Shown here in pieces: positions 1 through 6,640 of a DNA stretch of 13,868 nt (positions within the stretch are counted from its first letter, which is position 1; every line of letters starts with the position of its first letter). Made by a program: the position numbers and the translations under genes. The notes beneath the pieces were generated by a model that was not told where the DNA came from, did no database searches, and worked only from the letters and a program-made list of their open reading frames with translations. The DNA comes from an uncultured Alistipes sp. (GTDB lineage: Bacteria; Bacteroidota; Bacteroidia; Bacteroidales; Rikenellaceae). The stretch is taken from NCBI GenBank assembly GCA_947178455.1, contig CAMWYI010000030.1:1-13868 (forward strand). The letters are read 5' to 3'.

Positions 1-1
1 G

Positions 2-238
2 GGCAAGGGACAGACGTCGATGCGCGTGCTCCACTTCGGCGAGCGCGAAATCGACCGCGAGGCGTTGATTGCCATTCTCGAAGCGGCCGTTTGCTTCGCG
101 CTCGACTTCGACCTGCTGACCCCGCCTTACGAGGAGAACAAACGCGTCACGGTCGACCAGTTCAACACCAAGATGGACAACTCGAAATTCGTCACGGGCA
201 AGCGGCTCGGCTACGATTTCGACGTCGAAGATATTTGA
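2..238 (+). CDS. C-terminal fragment of an unrecognised protein (5' end outside window)
   Basis: The reading frame is open from the first bases of the window to a TGA at 236-238, giving 78 visible residues. An internal ATG at 20 exists, but the frame stays open upstream of it, so this is more likely the tail of a longer gene than a 72-aa protein. The fragment is acidic and soluble, with a short hydrophobic helix-like stretch (ALIAILEAAVCFALDFDLL) and a C-terminus ending GYDFDVEDI. It has no signal peptide, no clear membrane segment and no motif I can place in a family. The stop lies 10 nt before the ATG of the peptidase gene on the same strand, so the two are probably co-transcribed. Codon composition resembles its neighbours. 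Function is not assigned. Confidence 0.6.
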   Translation, partial: GKGQTSMRVLHFGEREIDREALIAILEAAVCFALDFDLLTPPYEENKRVTVDQFNTKMDNSKFVTGKRLGYDFDVEDI

Positions 239-248
239 TTACTTCGTG

Positions 249-2384
249 ATGAATCGTAAATCGAAACGTGCTTTGCTCGTCCTCCTTTGCTTCGGGGCGT
301 TTTTTACGTCCGTTGCGCAGAACGAGTACGCTGAAATCGCCCGTCTGCAAAAATCCAATGCCCGCATCAGCGGCATCCGGTCGATGTCCGACGGCGAGCA
401 TTATACCATGCTCTCCGACGGGGGCATCGTGCGCTTCCGGTACGACAGCGACGCCGACGGCGAGCAGTTGCTGCCTGCCGACGCTCCGGCGGTTACCGAT
501 TACGCCTTTTCGGCCGACGAACGGCGCATCCTCGTCGCTTCGGGGGCCGCGCCCATTTACCGACGCTCTTATACTACGACTTATTACCTCGTCGAAAACG
601 GTAAAATCCTCCCCGCTTTGCCCGATGCCGTTCGGCCGCGCGATGCGTCGTTCTCGCCCGACGGCCGTCTGATTGCCTACTCCGACCGCAACGACCTCTA
701 CGTGCGCGATTCGGAGTTCGGCACGACCCGCCGCATCACCTCCGACGGCGAGTGGAACGCCGTCATCAACGGCACGACCGATTGGGTCTACGAGGAGGAG
801 TTCGGGGCGACCCGCGCGTATGCTTTCTCGCCCGACAGCCGCCGACTGGCTTACCTCCGCTTCGACGAGCGCGAGGTACCGCTCATGGAGATGATGCGCT
901 TCGACGGCAAACTCTACAACCGTGCCTTTTCGTTCAAATACCCCAAAGCGGGCGAGCGCAATTCGACCGTCGAATTGTGGGTTTGCGACCTCTCGACCGG
1001 CCAGCGCGAGCGCATCGACACCGGTTCCGACGCAGACCAGTACCTTCCGCGCATCGGCTTCACGCCCGACGGTCGGCTGTGGTTCTACCGGCTCAACCGG
1101 CGTCAAAATACCTTCGAGATGATTGTGTGCGAGGCCAACGGCGCGCAGCGTACCGCCTACTCCGAAGGGGCACAGCAGTACGTCGAGCGGGTCGACGACG
1201 GGACGATTCTGTTCGTGGACAGCGACCGTTTCATCGTGCGGCAGGAGGGGCACACCGGTTACATGCACCTTTACTTGTATAGCATCCGTCGCGGTCTGCT
1301 CGCCCAGCTGACCAAAGGCGCGTGGGAGGTGACCGAAACGGTCGGCACCGACGGCAAACGCGTGTGGTTTCTTTCGACCGAGACATCGCCTTTGCGCCGC
1401 AACCTGTATAGCGTGGAGCTCAATGGCAAGAACAAACGCCGCCTGACCCACGAGGACGGGTTCTATTCCGTCGCGCCGAGTCGCGGCATGAAATACCTGC
1501 TCACGACTTTCTCCAATGCCTGCACGCCCAATCGCATCGACGTGTGCAAGAATACGGGCGAAATCGTGCGCACATTGGCCGACAGCCGCGACCTGACCGC
1601 CGAATTGGCCGCCGCGAAGCGACCCGTCAAGGAGTTTTTCACCTTTACGACCGAACGGGGCGATACGCTCAACGCTTATGTGGTCAAACCGCGCGACTTC
1701 GACTCGTTGAAACGTTATCCCGTCCTGCTCACGCAGTATTCCGGTCCCGGTTCGCAGTCCGTGCAGGACCGTTGGTCGCTGGATTGGGAGGATGCGCTGG
1801 CCGACAAAGGTTATATCGTCGCTTGTACCGACGGGCGCGGCACGGGTTTTCGTGGCGAAGCGTTCAAAAAATCGACTTACGGCCGTCTGGGGGCGTTGGA
1901 GACCGAAGACCAGCTTTCGTTCGCCCGTTACATGGCCGCACAGCCTTACGTCGATTCCGCACGAATCGGCATCTACGGGTGGTCTTACGGCGGGTTCATG
2001 GCATTGAGCTGTGCGTTCAAGGGACACGGGCTGTTCCGCATGGCGATTGCCGTCGCGCCCGTCACCTCGTGGCGGTTCTACGACACCATCTACACCGAGA
2101 TATACAACGGCCTGCCGCAGTACAACGCCGCCGGTTACGACGACAATTCGCCGTTGCGCTTCGCGCGGATGTTCGACGACCGCCGGACGCGCCTGCTCCT
2201 GATTCACGGCACGGCCGACGACAACGTCCATTTCCAGCATACGGCCGAAATGGCCCGCACGCTCAATCGCTTGGGCAAACGGTTCGACATGATGGTCTAT
2301 CCCGACCAGAATCATTCGATGCGTCCCGATGCCATGCACGCCGTGCGGCAAAAGATGATCGACTATACGCTGGAACATCTTTGA
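249..2384 (+). CDS. Dipeptidyl peptidase IV (S9B serine peptidase), secreted
   Basis: This 711-aa prolyl dipeptidyl peptidase cleaves X-Pro or X-Ala dipeptides from peptide N-termini. A signal peptide (basic MNRKSKR, hydrophobic core, SVAQ near residue 24) sends it across the inner membrane. An eight-bladed propeller-type region runs from about 40 to 450, followed by an alpha/beta hydrolase domain. The nucleophile is Ser579 in GWSYGGF. Asp657 in HGTADDNVHF and His689 in PDQNHS complete the triad. Tyr497 in YSGPGSQ matches the oxyanion Tyr of DPP4. The paired Glu183-Glu184 in DWVYEEEF match the residues that bind the free N-terminus in mammalian DPP4, and Asn659 matches another substrate-contact residue. 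This separates it from acylaminoacyl or oligopeptidase relatives. ATG at 249 is preferred; an in-frame GTG sits just before it at 246. Length is normal for bacterial DPP4. Confidence 0.95.
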   Translation: MNRKSKRALLVLLCFGAFFTSVAQNEYAEIARLQKSNARISGIRSMSDGEHYTMLSDGGIVRFRYDSDADGEQLLPADAPAVTDYAFSADERRILVASGAAPIYRRSYTTTYYLVENGKILPALPDAVRPRDASFSPDGRLIAYSDRNDLYVRDSEFGTTRRITSDGEWNAVINGTTDWVYEEEFGATRAYAFSPDSRRLAYLRFDEREVPLMEMMRFDGKLYNRAFSFKYPKAGERNSTVELWVCDLSTGQRERIDTGSDADQYLPRIGFTPDGRLWFYRLNRRQNTFEMIVCEANGAQRTAYSEGAQQYVERVDDGTILFVDSDRFIVRQEGHTGYMHLYLYSIRRGLLAQLTKGAWEVTETVGTDGKRVWFLSTETSPLRRNLYSVELNGKNKRRLTHEDGFYSVAPSRGMKYLLTTFSNACTPNRIDVCKNTGEIVRTLADSRDLTAELAAAKRPVKEFFTFTTERGDTLNAYVVKPRDFDSLKRYPVLLTQYSGPGSQSVQDRWSLDWEDALADKGYIVACTDGRGTGFRGEAFKKSTYGRLGALETEDQLSFARYMAAQPYVDSARIGIYGWSYGGFMALSCAFKGHGLFRMAIAVAPVTSWRFYDTIYTEIYNGLPQYNAAGYDDNSPLRFARMFDDRRTRLLLIHGTADDNVHFQHTAEMARTLNRLGKRFDMMVYPDQNHSMRPDAMHAVRQKMIDYTLEHL

Positions 2385-2435
2385 TGTCCGCGTGCCGACA
2401 ATTTTCTCGCAGCGATATTTTTCAGAAATGGTTTT

Positions 2436-2475
2436 GGCTCCTGTATCGTGAGAGCCGTTAGGAGCGTTTCGCTCC
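2436..2475. terminator. Two adjacent inverted repeats at the convergent DPP4/recN junction
   Basis: GGAGCG-TTT-CGCTCC (2461-2475) is a perfect 6-bp stem that encodes the last five codons of recN. A second 5-bp stem, GGCTC/GAGCC, pairs 2436-2440 with 2452-2456. Both are symmetrical, so either transcript would fold there, and the two genes converge here with only 73 bp between their stops. Neither hairpin is followed by a proper U tract on either strand, so intrinsic termination is only a possibility. Confidence 0.3.
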
Positions 2476-4110
2476 CAGCAGAATGCGTGCCTGCGCGACG
2501 GCGGCGTCGGTGATGCTGCTACCCGAAAGCATCTTGGCGATTTCGTCGACGCGTTCCTCTTCGGTCAGACGCGTGATGCCGGTGTGCCCTTCGCGCTTGT
2601 AGACCATGAAGTGAGCCGTGCCTTTCGATGCCACCTGCGGCAGGTGCGTGATGTCCACTACCTGCATCGTTTGCGACAGCCGTGCGATGATTTCGCCCAT
2701 CGCATCGGCAATGCGTCCCGAAACGCCCGTGTCGATTTCGTCGAACAGAATCGTCGGCAGCTGCATCCGTTCGGCCAGCAGAGCTTTGATAGACAACATC
2801 ACGCGTGACAGCTCGCCGCCCGACGCAATCCGTTCGACCGGTTGCGGTTCGCGGTTCTTGTTCGCCGTGAAGAGAAACGCCACGCTGTCCGCGCCCGTCC
2901 GTCCCAGCGTCTCCTGCGGGAGGAGTTCGACCCGGAACACCGTGTCCGGCATGCCTAATTGCAGCAGGGTCTCCGAGATGTGCGCCGCGAATTTCGGAGC
3001 CTGCTTCGCACGCGCTTCGTGCAGTTGCGCGGCCAGTTTCCGCGCCTCTTTTTCCGCCGTTTGCAGCGCTTGTTCGGCTTCGGCGATTTCCTCGTCGCTG
3101 TGCACGATAGCCGCCAGACGGGCGGCATAGTCATCGCGGGCGGCAATCAGGGCCGCTTCATCCGCCGCGCGGTGTTTCTGTTGCAGCGAAAGCAGCGTGT
3201 CCAACCGAGCCGACAGTTTTTGCAGACGGGCGGGGTCGGCGTCGATGCGTTGGCTGTCCTCCGCTATCGAAGCGTCGATGTCTTTCAGCTCCTCGACCAC
3301 CGCATGGAGCCGCGCGGCATAGTCGGCAGCGGGAGGGTAGTTGGAGCCCAGTCGCGCCAGTTCGTTCTCCGAGTTGCGCAGGAGGGTCAGGATTCCCGTG
3401 TCGTCAGCCTCTAATGTATTTTGTAAATTAATAAATGTTTCGCCGATGCGGTCGGCGTGTTCCAATATCGCGAGTTCCGCTTCGATTTCGGCCTGTTCGC
3501 CACTGCGAAGCGCGGCGGCCGTGAGTTCTTCGCTCTGGTAGCGGAGCCACTCTTCGTCGCGACGTCCCGTTTCGGCCGCTTCGCGCAGCGTCGCGACTTG
3601 GCGGCGCAGTTCGAGCATCCGCGCGTAGACGTTGGTGTATCGGGCCAGCAGCTCGGTATTTCCGGCCAGCGTGTCGAGCGCCGACGTGCGGAACTCCTCC
3701 GACGACAGAATCAGATTCTGGTGTTGCGAGTGGATGTCGACCAGCCGCGTGCCCAGTTCGCGCATCTGTTGCAGCTGCACCGGCAGGTCGTTGACGAATG
3801 CACGGCTTTTGCCCGCCGGCGTGATGATGCGCGTGAGGGTCGTCTCGGCCGCATAGTCCAAGTCGTTTTCCTCGAAAAACGCTTCGAGCCCCAGCCCCGT
3901 CAGGTCGAACACCCCTTCGACCTTGCAGTTTTGCGTCGCGTCTTTCGTCGCCGCGCCGTCGTTCTTTGCGCCGAGCAGCAGCCCGAGCGCACCGAGCAGA
4001 ATCGACTTGCCCGCACCCGTTTCGCCCGTGATGATGTTCAGACGGGCATCCAGCTCCAGTTGGAGCCGGTCGATGAGCGCATAGTTTTCGACGGTCAGAC
4101 GGCGGAGCAT
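2458..4110 (-). CDS. recN: DNA repair ATPase RecN
   Basis: RecN is an SMC-like ATPase that acts in recombinational repair of double-strand breaks. The 550-aa length is normal. The N-terminal half-ATPase carries Walker A GETGAGKS at residues 29-36. A long Glu/Arg/Ala-rich coiled coil fills roughly 150-370. The C-terminal half-ATPase carries the ABC signature SGGELSR (430-436), Walker B with the catalytic acid in ILFDEID (around 454-460), and the switch His489 in THLPQV. The start codon at 4110 lies inside the end of coaBC (16-nt overlap), which implies translational coupling. It is the last gene of the bamD operon and converges on the peptidase gene. A 30-bp AT-rich pocket lies inside the coiled-coil coding region at 3411-3440. 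Confidence 0.97.
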   Translation of the reverse strand: MLRRLTVENYALIDRLQLELDARLNIITGETGAGKSILLGALGLLLGAKNDGAATKDATQNCKVEGVFDLTGLGLEAFFEENDLDYAAETTLTRIITPAGKSRAFVNDLPVQLQQMRELGTRLVDIHSQHQNLILSSEEFRTSALDTLAGNTELLARYTNVYARMLELRRQVATLREAAETGRRDEEWLRYQSEELTAAALRSGEQAEIEAELAILEHADRIGETFINLQNTLEADDTGILTLLRNSENELARLGSNYPPAADYAARLHAVVEELKDIDASIAEDSQRIDADPARLQKLSARLDTLLSLQQKHRAADEAALIAARDDYAARLAAIVHSDEEIAEAEQALQTAEKEARKLAAQLHEARAKQAPKFAAHISETLLQLGMPDTVFRVELLPQETLGRTGADSVAFLFTANKNREPQPVERIASGGELSRVMLSIKALLAERMQLPTILFDEIDTGVSGRIADAMGEIIARLSQTMQVVDITHLPQVASKGTAHFMVYKREGHTGITRLTEEERVDEIAKMLSGSSITDAAVAQARILLGAKRS

Positions 4111-5360
4111 GATACGAGGTGTTTTTCGATTTTATCCGCGATGCGTTCGGCGACTTCGGCCTTGCTCATCAGCGGCATGTCTTCGCGGCCTGCGCGGTCG
4201 ATGAAGCTGACTTTGTTCGTGTCGCCGCGAAATCCCGCACCGGCATCGCACAGCGAGTTGAGGACGATGAAGTCGAAATTTTTTTTCGTCCGTTTTGCTT
4301 CGGCGTGCGCTTGTTCGTCGTGGGTTTCCAGCGCGAATCCGACCAGCAGGCGGTTGCCTTTCGCGGCACCCAGCGCGGCCGCGATGTCGCGCGTGCGTTT
4401 CAGTACGAGGGTCATTTCGCCGTCGCCTTTCTGCAATTTGCGGTCAGCGACCTCCGCCGGCGTGTAGTCCGCTACGGCGGCGCACATTACGGCACCGTCC
4501 GCTTCGGCGAACGCCGCTGTCGTGGCTTCGTACATTTCGGCTGCCGAAAGCGCGTCGACCCGTCGCACGCCGACCGGCGTATCGAGCGCCGTGCGTCCGC
4601 TGACCAGCGTAACTTCGGCTCCCCGACGGGCCAATTCGCCCGCAATGGCATAGCCCATTTTGCCCGACGAGTGGTTCGTGAGGTATCGCACAGGGTCTAT
4701 GGCCTCGATGGTCGCGCCCGCCGTTACGACGAAGCGTTTACCTTGCAGGCTCTTTTTTTTTTCAGAAAGGGTGGGGGAGGATGTCGTTCCGTCGGCGAGG
4801 AGCTCCCGCACGAAAGCGACGATAGTTTCGGGTTCGGCCATGCGGCCCTTGCCGTGCAGCCCGCTCGCCAGTTCGCCTTCGGCCGGTTCGACGATGCGGA
4901 TGCCTCGTTCAGCCAGCGTATGCAGATTCTGCTGCGTGGCAGGGTGGGCATACATGTCCAAATCCATTGCCGGAGCGACGACGACCGGACAACGGGCCGA
5001 AAGATAGGTCGTCAGCAGCAGATTATCGGCTATGCCGCAGGCCATTTTTGCCAGCGTGTTGGCCGTAGCCGGAGCAATCAGATAGCAGTCGGCCCACTCG
5101 CCCAGCGAAACGTGCGAATGCCACGCACCGTTTTCGGGGTCGAAAAATTCCACCCGAATCGGATGTTTCGACAGCGTGGCCATTGTCAGCGGCGTGATGA
5201 ACTGCTTGGCCAGCGGGGTCATCACGACCTGCACGTCGGCTCCGGCCGTAACCAGCAGGCGGCACAACTGTGCGGCCTTGTAGGCGGCGATACTTCCGGT
5301 GATTCCCAGCAAGATGCGACGTCCTTGCAGGCCGGCGGCGGACCGATCGTTGGACTCCAT
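4095..5360 (-). CDS. coaBC: Bifunctional phosphopantothenoylcysteine decarboxylase / phosphopantothenate-cysteine ligase
   Basis: This enzyme (Dfp) catalyses two consecutive steps of coenzyme A synthesis: ligation of cysteine to 4'-phosphopantothenate, then FMN-dependent decarboxylation. The 421-aa length is normal. The CoaC half (about 14-195) shows the flavoprotein start LLGITGSIAAYK, the active-site His83 in WHSHVSL, a TANTLAKMACGIADN flavin loop, and PAMDLDMY at 130-137, where the family motif is PxMNxxMW (Asn replaced by Asp133). The CoaB half (about 208-421) shows VTAGATIEAIDPVR, TNHSSGKMGYAIA, CAAVADYTP, DRKLQK and GFALET. The linker between the halves (about 191-207) is Ser/Thr rich and contains Lys201-203, encoded within a 10-A run. 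The ATG is 19 nt after the rpoZ stop, and the 3' end overlaps recN. Confidence 0.97.
   Translation of the reverse strand: MESNDRSAAGLQGRRILLGITGSIAAYKAAQLCRLLVTAGADVQVVMTPLAKQFITPLTMATLSKHPIRVEFFDPENGAWHSHVSLGEWADCYLIAPATANTLAKMACGIADNLLLTTYLSARCPVVVAPAMDLDMYAHPATQQNLHTLAERGIRIVEPAEGELASGLHGKGRMAEPETIVAFVRELLADGTTSSPTLSEKKKSLQGKRFVVTAGATIEAIDPVRYLTNHSSGKMGYAIAGELARRGAEVTLVSGRTALDTPVGVRRVDALSAAEMYEATTAAFAEADGAVMCAAVADYTPAEVADRKLQKGDGEMTLVLKRTRDIAAALGAAKGNRLLVGFALETHDEQAHAEAKRTKKNFDFIVLNSLCDAGAGFRGDTNKVSFIDRAGREDMPLMSKAEVAERIADKIEKHLVSCSAV
4753..4762 (-). promoter_or_regulatory. Candidate slippage site: A10 run between CoaC and CoaB domains
   Basis: On the coding strand the in-frame codons are GAA AAA AAA AAG (Glu200-Lys203). 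The final seven bases give A AAA AAG in the frame used by the dnaX -1 frameshift signal. After a -1 shift the ribosome reads GAG CCT GCA AGG TAA and stops. The +1 frame stops at 4724-4726. Either ribosomal or transcriptional slippage would therefore release a CoaC-only product of about 205-215 aa. No Shine-Dalgarno-like stimulator is visible upstream and no strong stem directly downstream, so function is inferred only. Confidence 0.35.
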
Positions 5361-5379
5361 GTGCGTTTCGTCCGGCGAT

Positions 5380-5709
5380 TTACTGCTCTTTCTTGGGTTC
5401 GGCCATCCGGTAGGTCAGCTCGTGGTCGAGGAACTCTTCGGTGGCGATGATGGTCGGTTTCGGCATGCGCTCGTAGTAGCGCGAAATCTCGATTTGCTCG
5501 CGGTTCTCGAACGTCTCTTCCATCGACGTGTCGGTCGGCGACGAGAAATCGGCCAGCTTGCGGTTGAGTTCGCTCTTCAACTCGGTCGAAATCTGATTGG
5601 CCCGACGGGCGAGGATATTGACCGTTTCGTAGATATTGCCCGTTTCGCGGTCCAAGTCGACGAGTTTGCGCGTGACGGTGTTGTTCGGAATGTTCTTTTT
5701 GATATCCAT
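5380..5709 (-). CDS. rpoZ: RNA polymerase omega subunit (Bacteroidetes RpoZ / Rpb6 type)
   Basis: This 109-aa small soluble protein matches the Bacteroidetes form of omega, the subunit that helps the beta-prime subunit fold and assemble into RNA polymerase. The omega/Rpb6-like core lies at residues 16-50: after the N-terminal IKKNIPNNTVTRKL come Asp and Arg-rich residues, then TGNIYETVNILARRANQIS, which corresponds to the Y-E-x-V-x-x-A-x-R-A-x-Q-(I/L) helix of the family. The rest is an acidic, Pro-containing tail (MPKPTIIATEEFLDHELTY) typical of the phylum. Context supports the call, since rpoZ lies between bamD and coaBC in many Bacteroidetes. The ATG is 8 nt after the bamD stop and the stop is 19 nt before coaBC, so it is clearly in the operon. 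The family is divergent, so identification leans partly on synteny. Confidence 0.86.
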   Translation of the reverse strand: MDIKKNIPNNTVTRKLVDLDRETGNIYETVNILARRANQISTELKSELNRKLADFSSPTDTSMEETFENREQIEISRYYERMPKPTIIATEEFLDHELTYRMAEPKKEQ

Positions 5710-5717
5710 CGTATTGT

Positions 5718-6536
5718 TTAGCTGTTGTTTTCCGTTTTGTTACGAGCGAGGTAGTCGCGGGCGTGTTTGGCCATGCGTTCGACCTCTTTGGCGTGTTTCG
5801 ATTCGGGGAACTCCTCCATGAACGTCAGGTAGGAGTCGAGCATTGAGAGATAGCGGTCGGTCTGCTTTTCCAGCACCGAATTGCTGGCCAGCCGGTAACT
5901 CGAATCCACGATGAGGAACATGATTTCCTCGCGGTGTACGCTTTCGGGGTAGAGTTTCAGCGCGTTTTTCAACGCCGTAATCGCCGATTTGTAGCGACCT
6001 ATTTTATAATAGGTATAGGCATTGATATAGGCTTTGTCGTGGAGACGTTGCGTGAGTTCTTCGTTCATCTTCCGAAAATCCTCCGCCCGCTCGCTTTCGG
6101 GGTAGTGCGACAGAAATTCGTTGATGCTGACCAGCGCTTGGCCCGTCATCGTCTGGTCGCGCGAGGGACCCGGCGAAAGCAGATACTGGCAGCGGGCATA
6201 CATTCCTTCGGCTTCTTCGATGAACGCACTGCGGCCGAACTTGCGGCGGAATTCGTCGAGCAGGGTCGCCGCTTCGTCGAAATCGCGTTCCATGTACTTG
6301 CAGTGGGCATTGTAGAACGAAATGGTGTCTTCGCGCGTCGTGCCGTGATAGTAGCGTTCCGCACCCTCGAAAAGGGTCGAGGCCCGCGACCACTTCTTTT
6401 TTCCGTAGGTTTCGAGAGCTTTGGCGTAGATTTGTTCGGGGTCGCCGGATTTCAGCACTTGGTTGATACCGGCGCATCCGCTCAAAAGGGCGACCAAAAC
6501 GGCTCCGACCGAGAGATAGGAAAAAATTTGCTTCAT
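5718..6536 (-). CDS. bamD: Outer-membrane assembly lipoprotein BamD
   Basis: BamD is the essential lipoprotein of the BAM complex, which inserts beta-barrel proteins into the outer membrane and contacts BamA from the periplasmic side. The 272-aa protein opens with a lipoprotein signal and lipobox LLSGC, with Cys21 as the lipidated residue. The following AGINQ carries no acidic surface-export signal, in keeping with a periplasm-facing protein. The mature part is built of TPR-like helix pairs: YAKALETYGKKKW..A..LFE, FYNAHCKYMERDFDEAATLLDEF, SINEFLSHYPES, AYTYYKIGRYKSAITALKNAL and LDSYLTFMEEFPESKHA. Length fits the Bacteroidetes family. It is the first gene of the operon and has its own promoter ending about 25 nt upstream of the ATG. 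Confidence 0.95.
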   Translation of the reverse strand: MKQIFSYLSVGAVLVALLSGCAGINQVLKSGDPEQIYAKALETYGKKKWSRASTLFEGAERYYHGTTREDTISFYNAHCKYMERDFDEAATLLDEFRRKFGRSAFIEEAEGMYARCQYLLSPGPSRDQTMTGQALVSINEFLSHYPESERAEDFRKMNEELTQRLHDKAYINAYTYYKIGRYKSAITALKNALKLYPESVHREEIMFLIVDSSYRLASNSVLEKQTDRYLSMLDSYLTFMEEFPESKHAKEVERMAKHARDYLARNKTENNS

Positions 6537-6564
6537 CGCTGCTTCGTTTACTGCGCTTATCGTG

Positions 6565-6595
6565 CAAAGTTACGCATAAAATAACGATTTGCAAA
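6565..6595 (-). promoter_or_regulatory. Bacteroidetes-type promoter for the bamD-rpoZ-coaBC-recN operon
   Basis: On the minus strand TTTG (6592-6595) is followed after exactly 19 nt by TAACTTTG (6565-6572). This matches the primary sigma (ABfr-type) consensus TTTG-N19-TAnnTTTG. The predicted start of transcription is near 6560, leaving a leader of about 25 nt before the bamD ATG. Confidence 0.8.
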
Positions 6596-6633
6596 AAAAA
6601 TTAGTATACGCGGCGAGCGAAGCGGTCGCACGT
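6593..6633 (-). terminator. Possible weak terminator after the GH125 gene
   Basis: Just after the GH125 stop, the minus strand has an imperfect GC-rich stem (GCGA...TCGC around a GC-TTC-GC core, about 6613-6630), then a run of eight T about 12 nt later (6593-6600). The distance from stem to T run is long for an intrinsic terminator, and the T run also supplies the -33 element of the bamD promoter. Confidence 0.25.
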
Positions 6634-6640
6634 TTTTTCG

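Noticed and set aside
192..2378. A 728-codon open frame antisense to almost the whole DPP4 gene
   Set aside because: It is a shadow of strong G/C third-position bias: it has no recognisable domain, is rich in Arg/Val/Gly/His, and the opposite strand has a complete enzyme with all catalytic residues.
4279..4286. Second A run (A8 on the coding strand) in coaBC, codons AAA AAA AAT
   Set aside because: It is shorter, lies inside the CoaB domain rather than at a domain border, and would give a truncated inactive ligase, so I do not propose it as a functional slippage site.
4119..5450. A 443-codon plus-strand frame over coaBC
   Set aside because: It is the reverse-complement shadow of coaBC and rpoZ, with low-complexity Arg/Gly/Phe content and no domain; the minus strand carries intact Dfp motifs.
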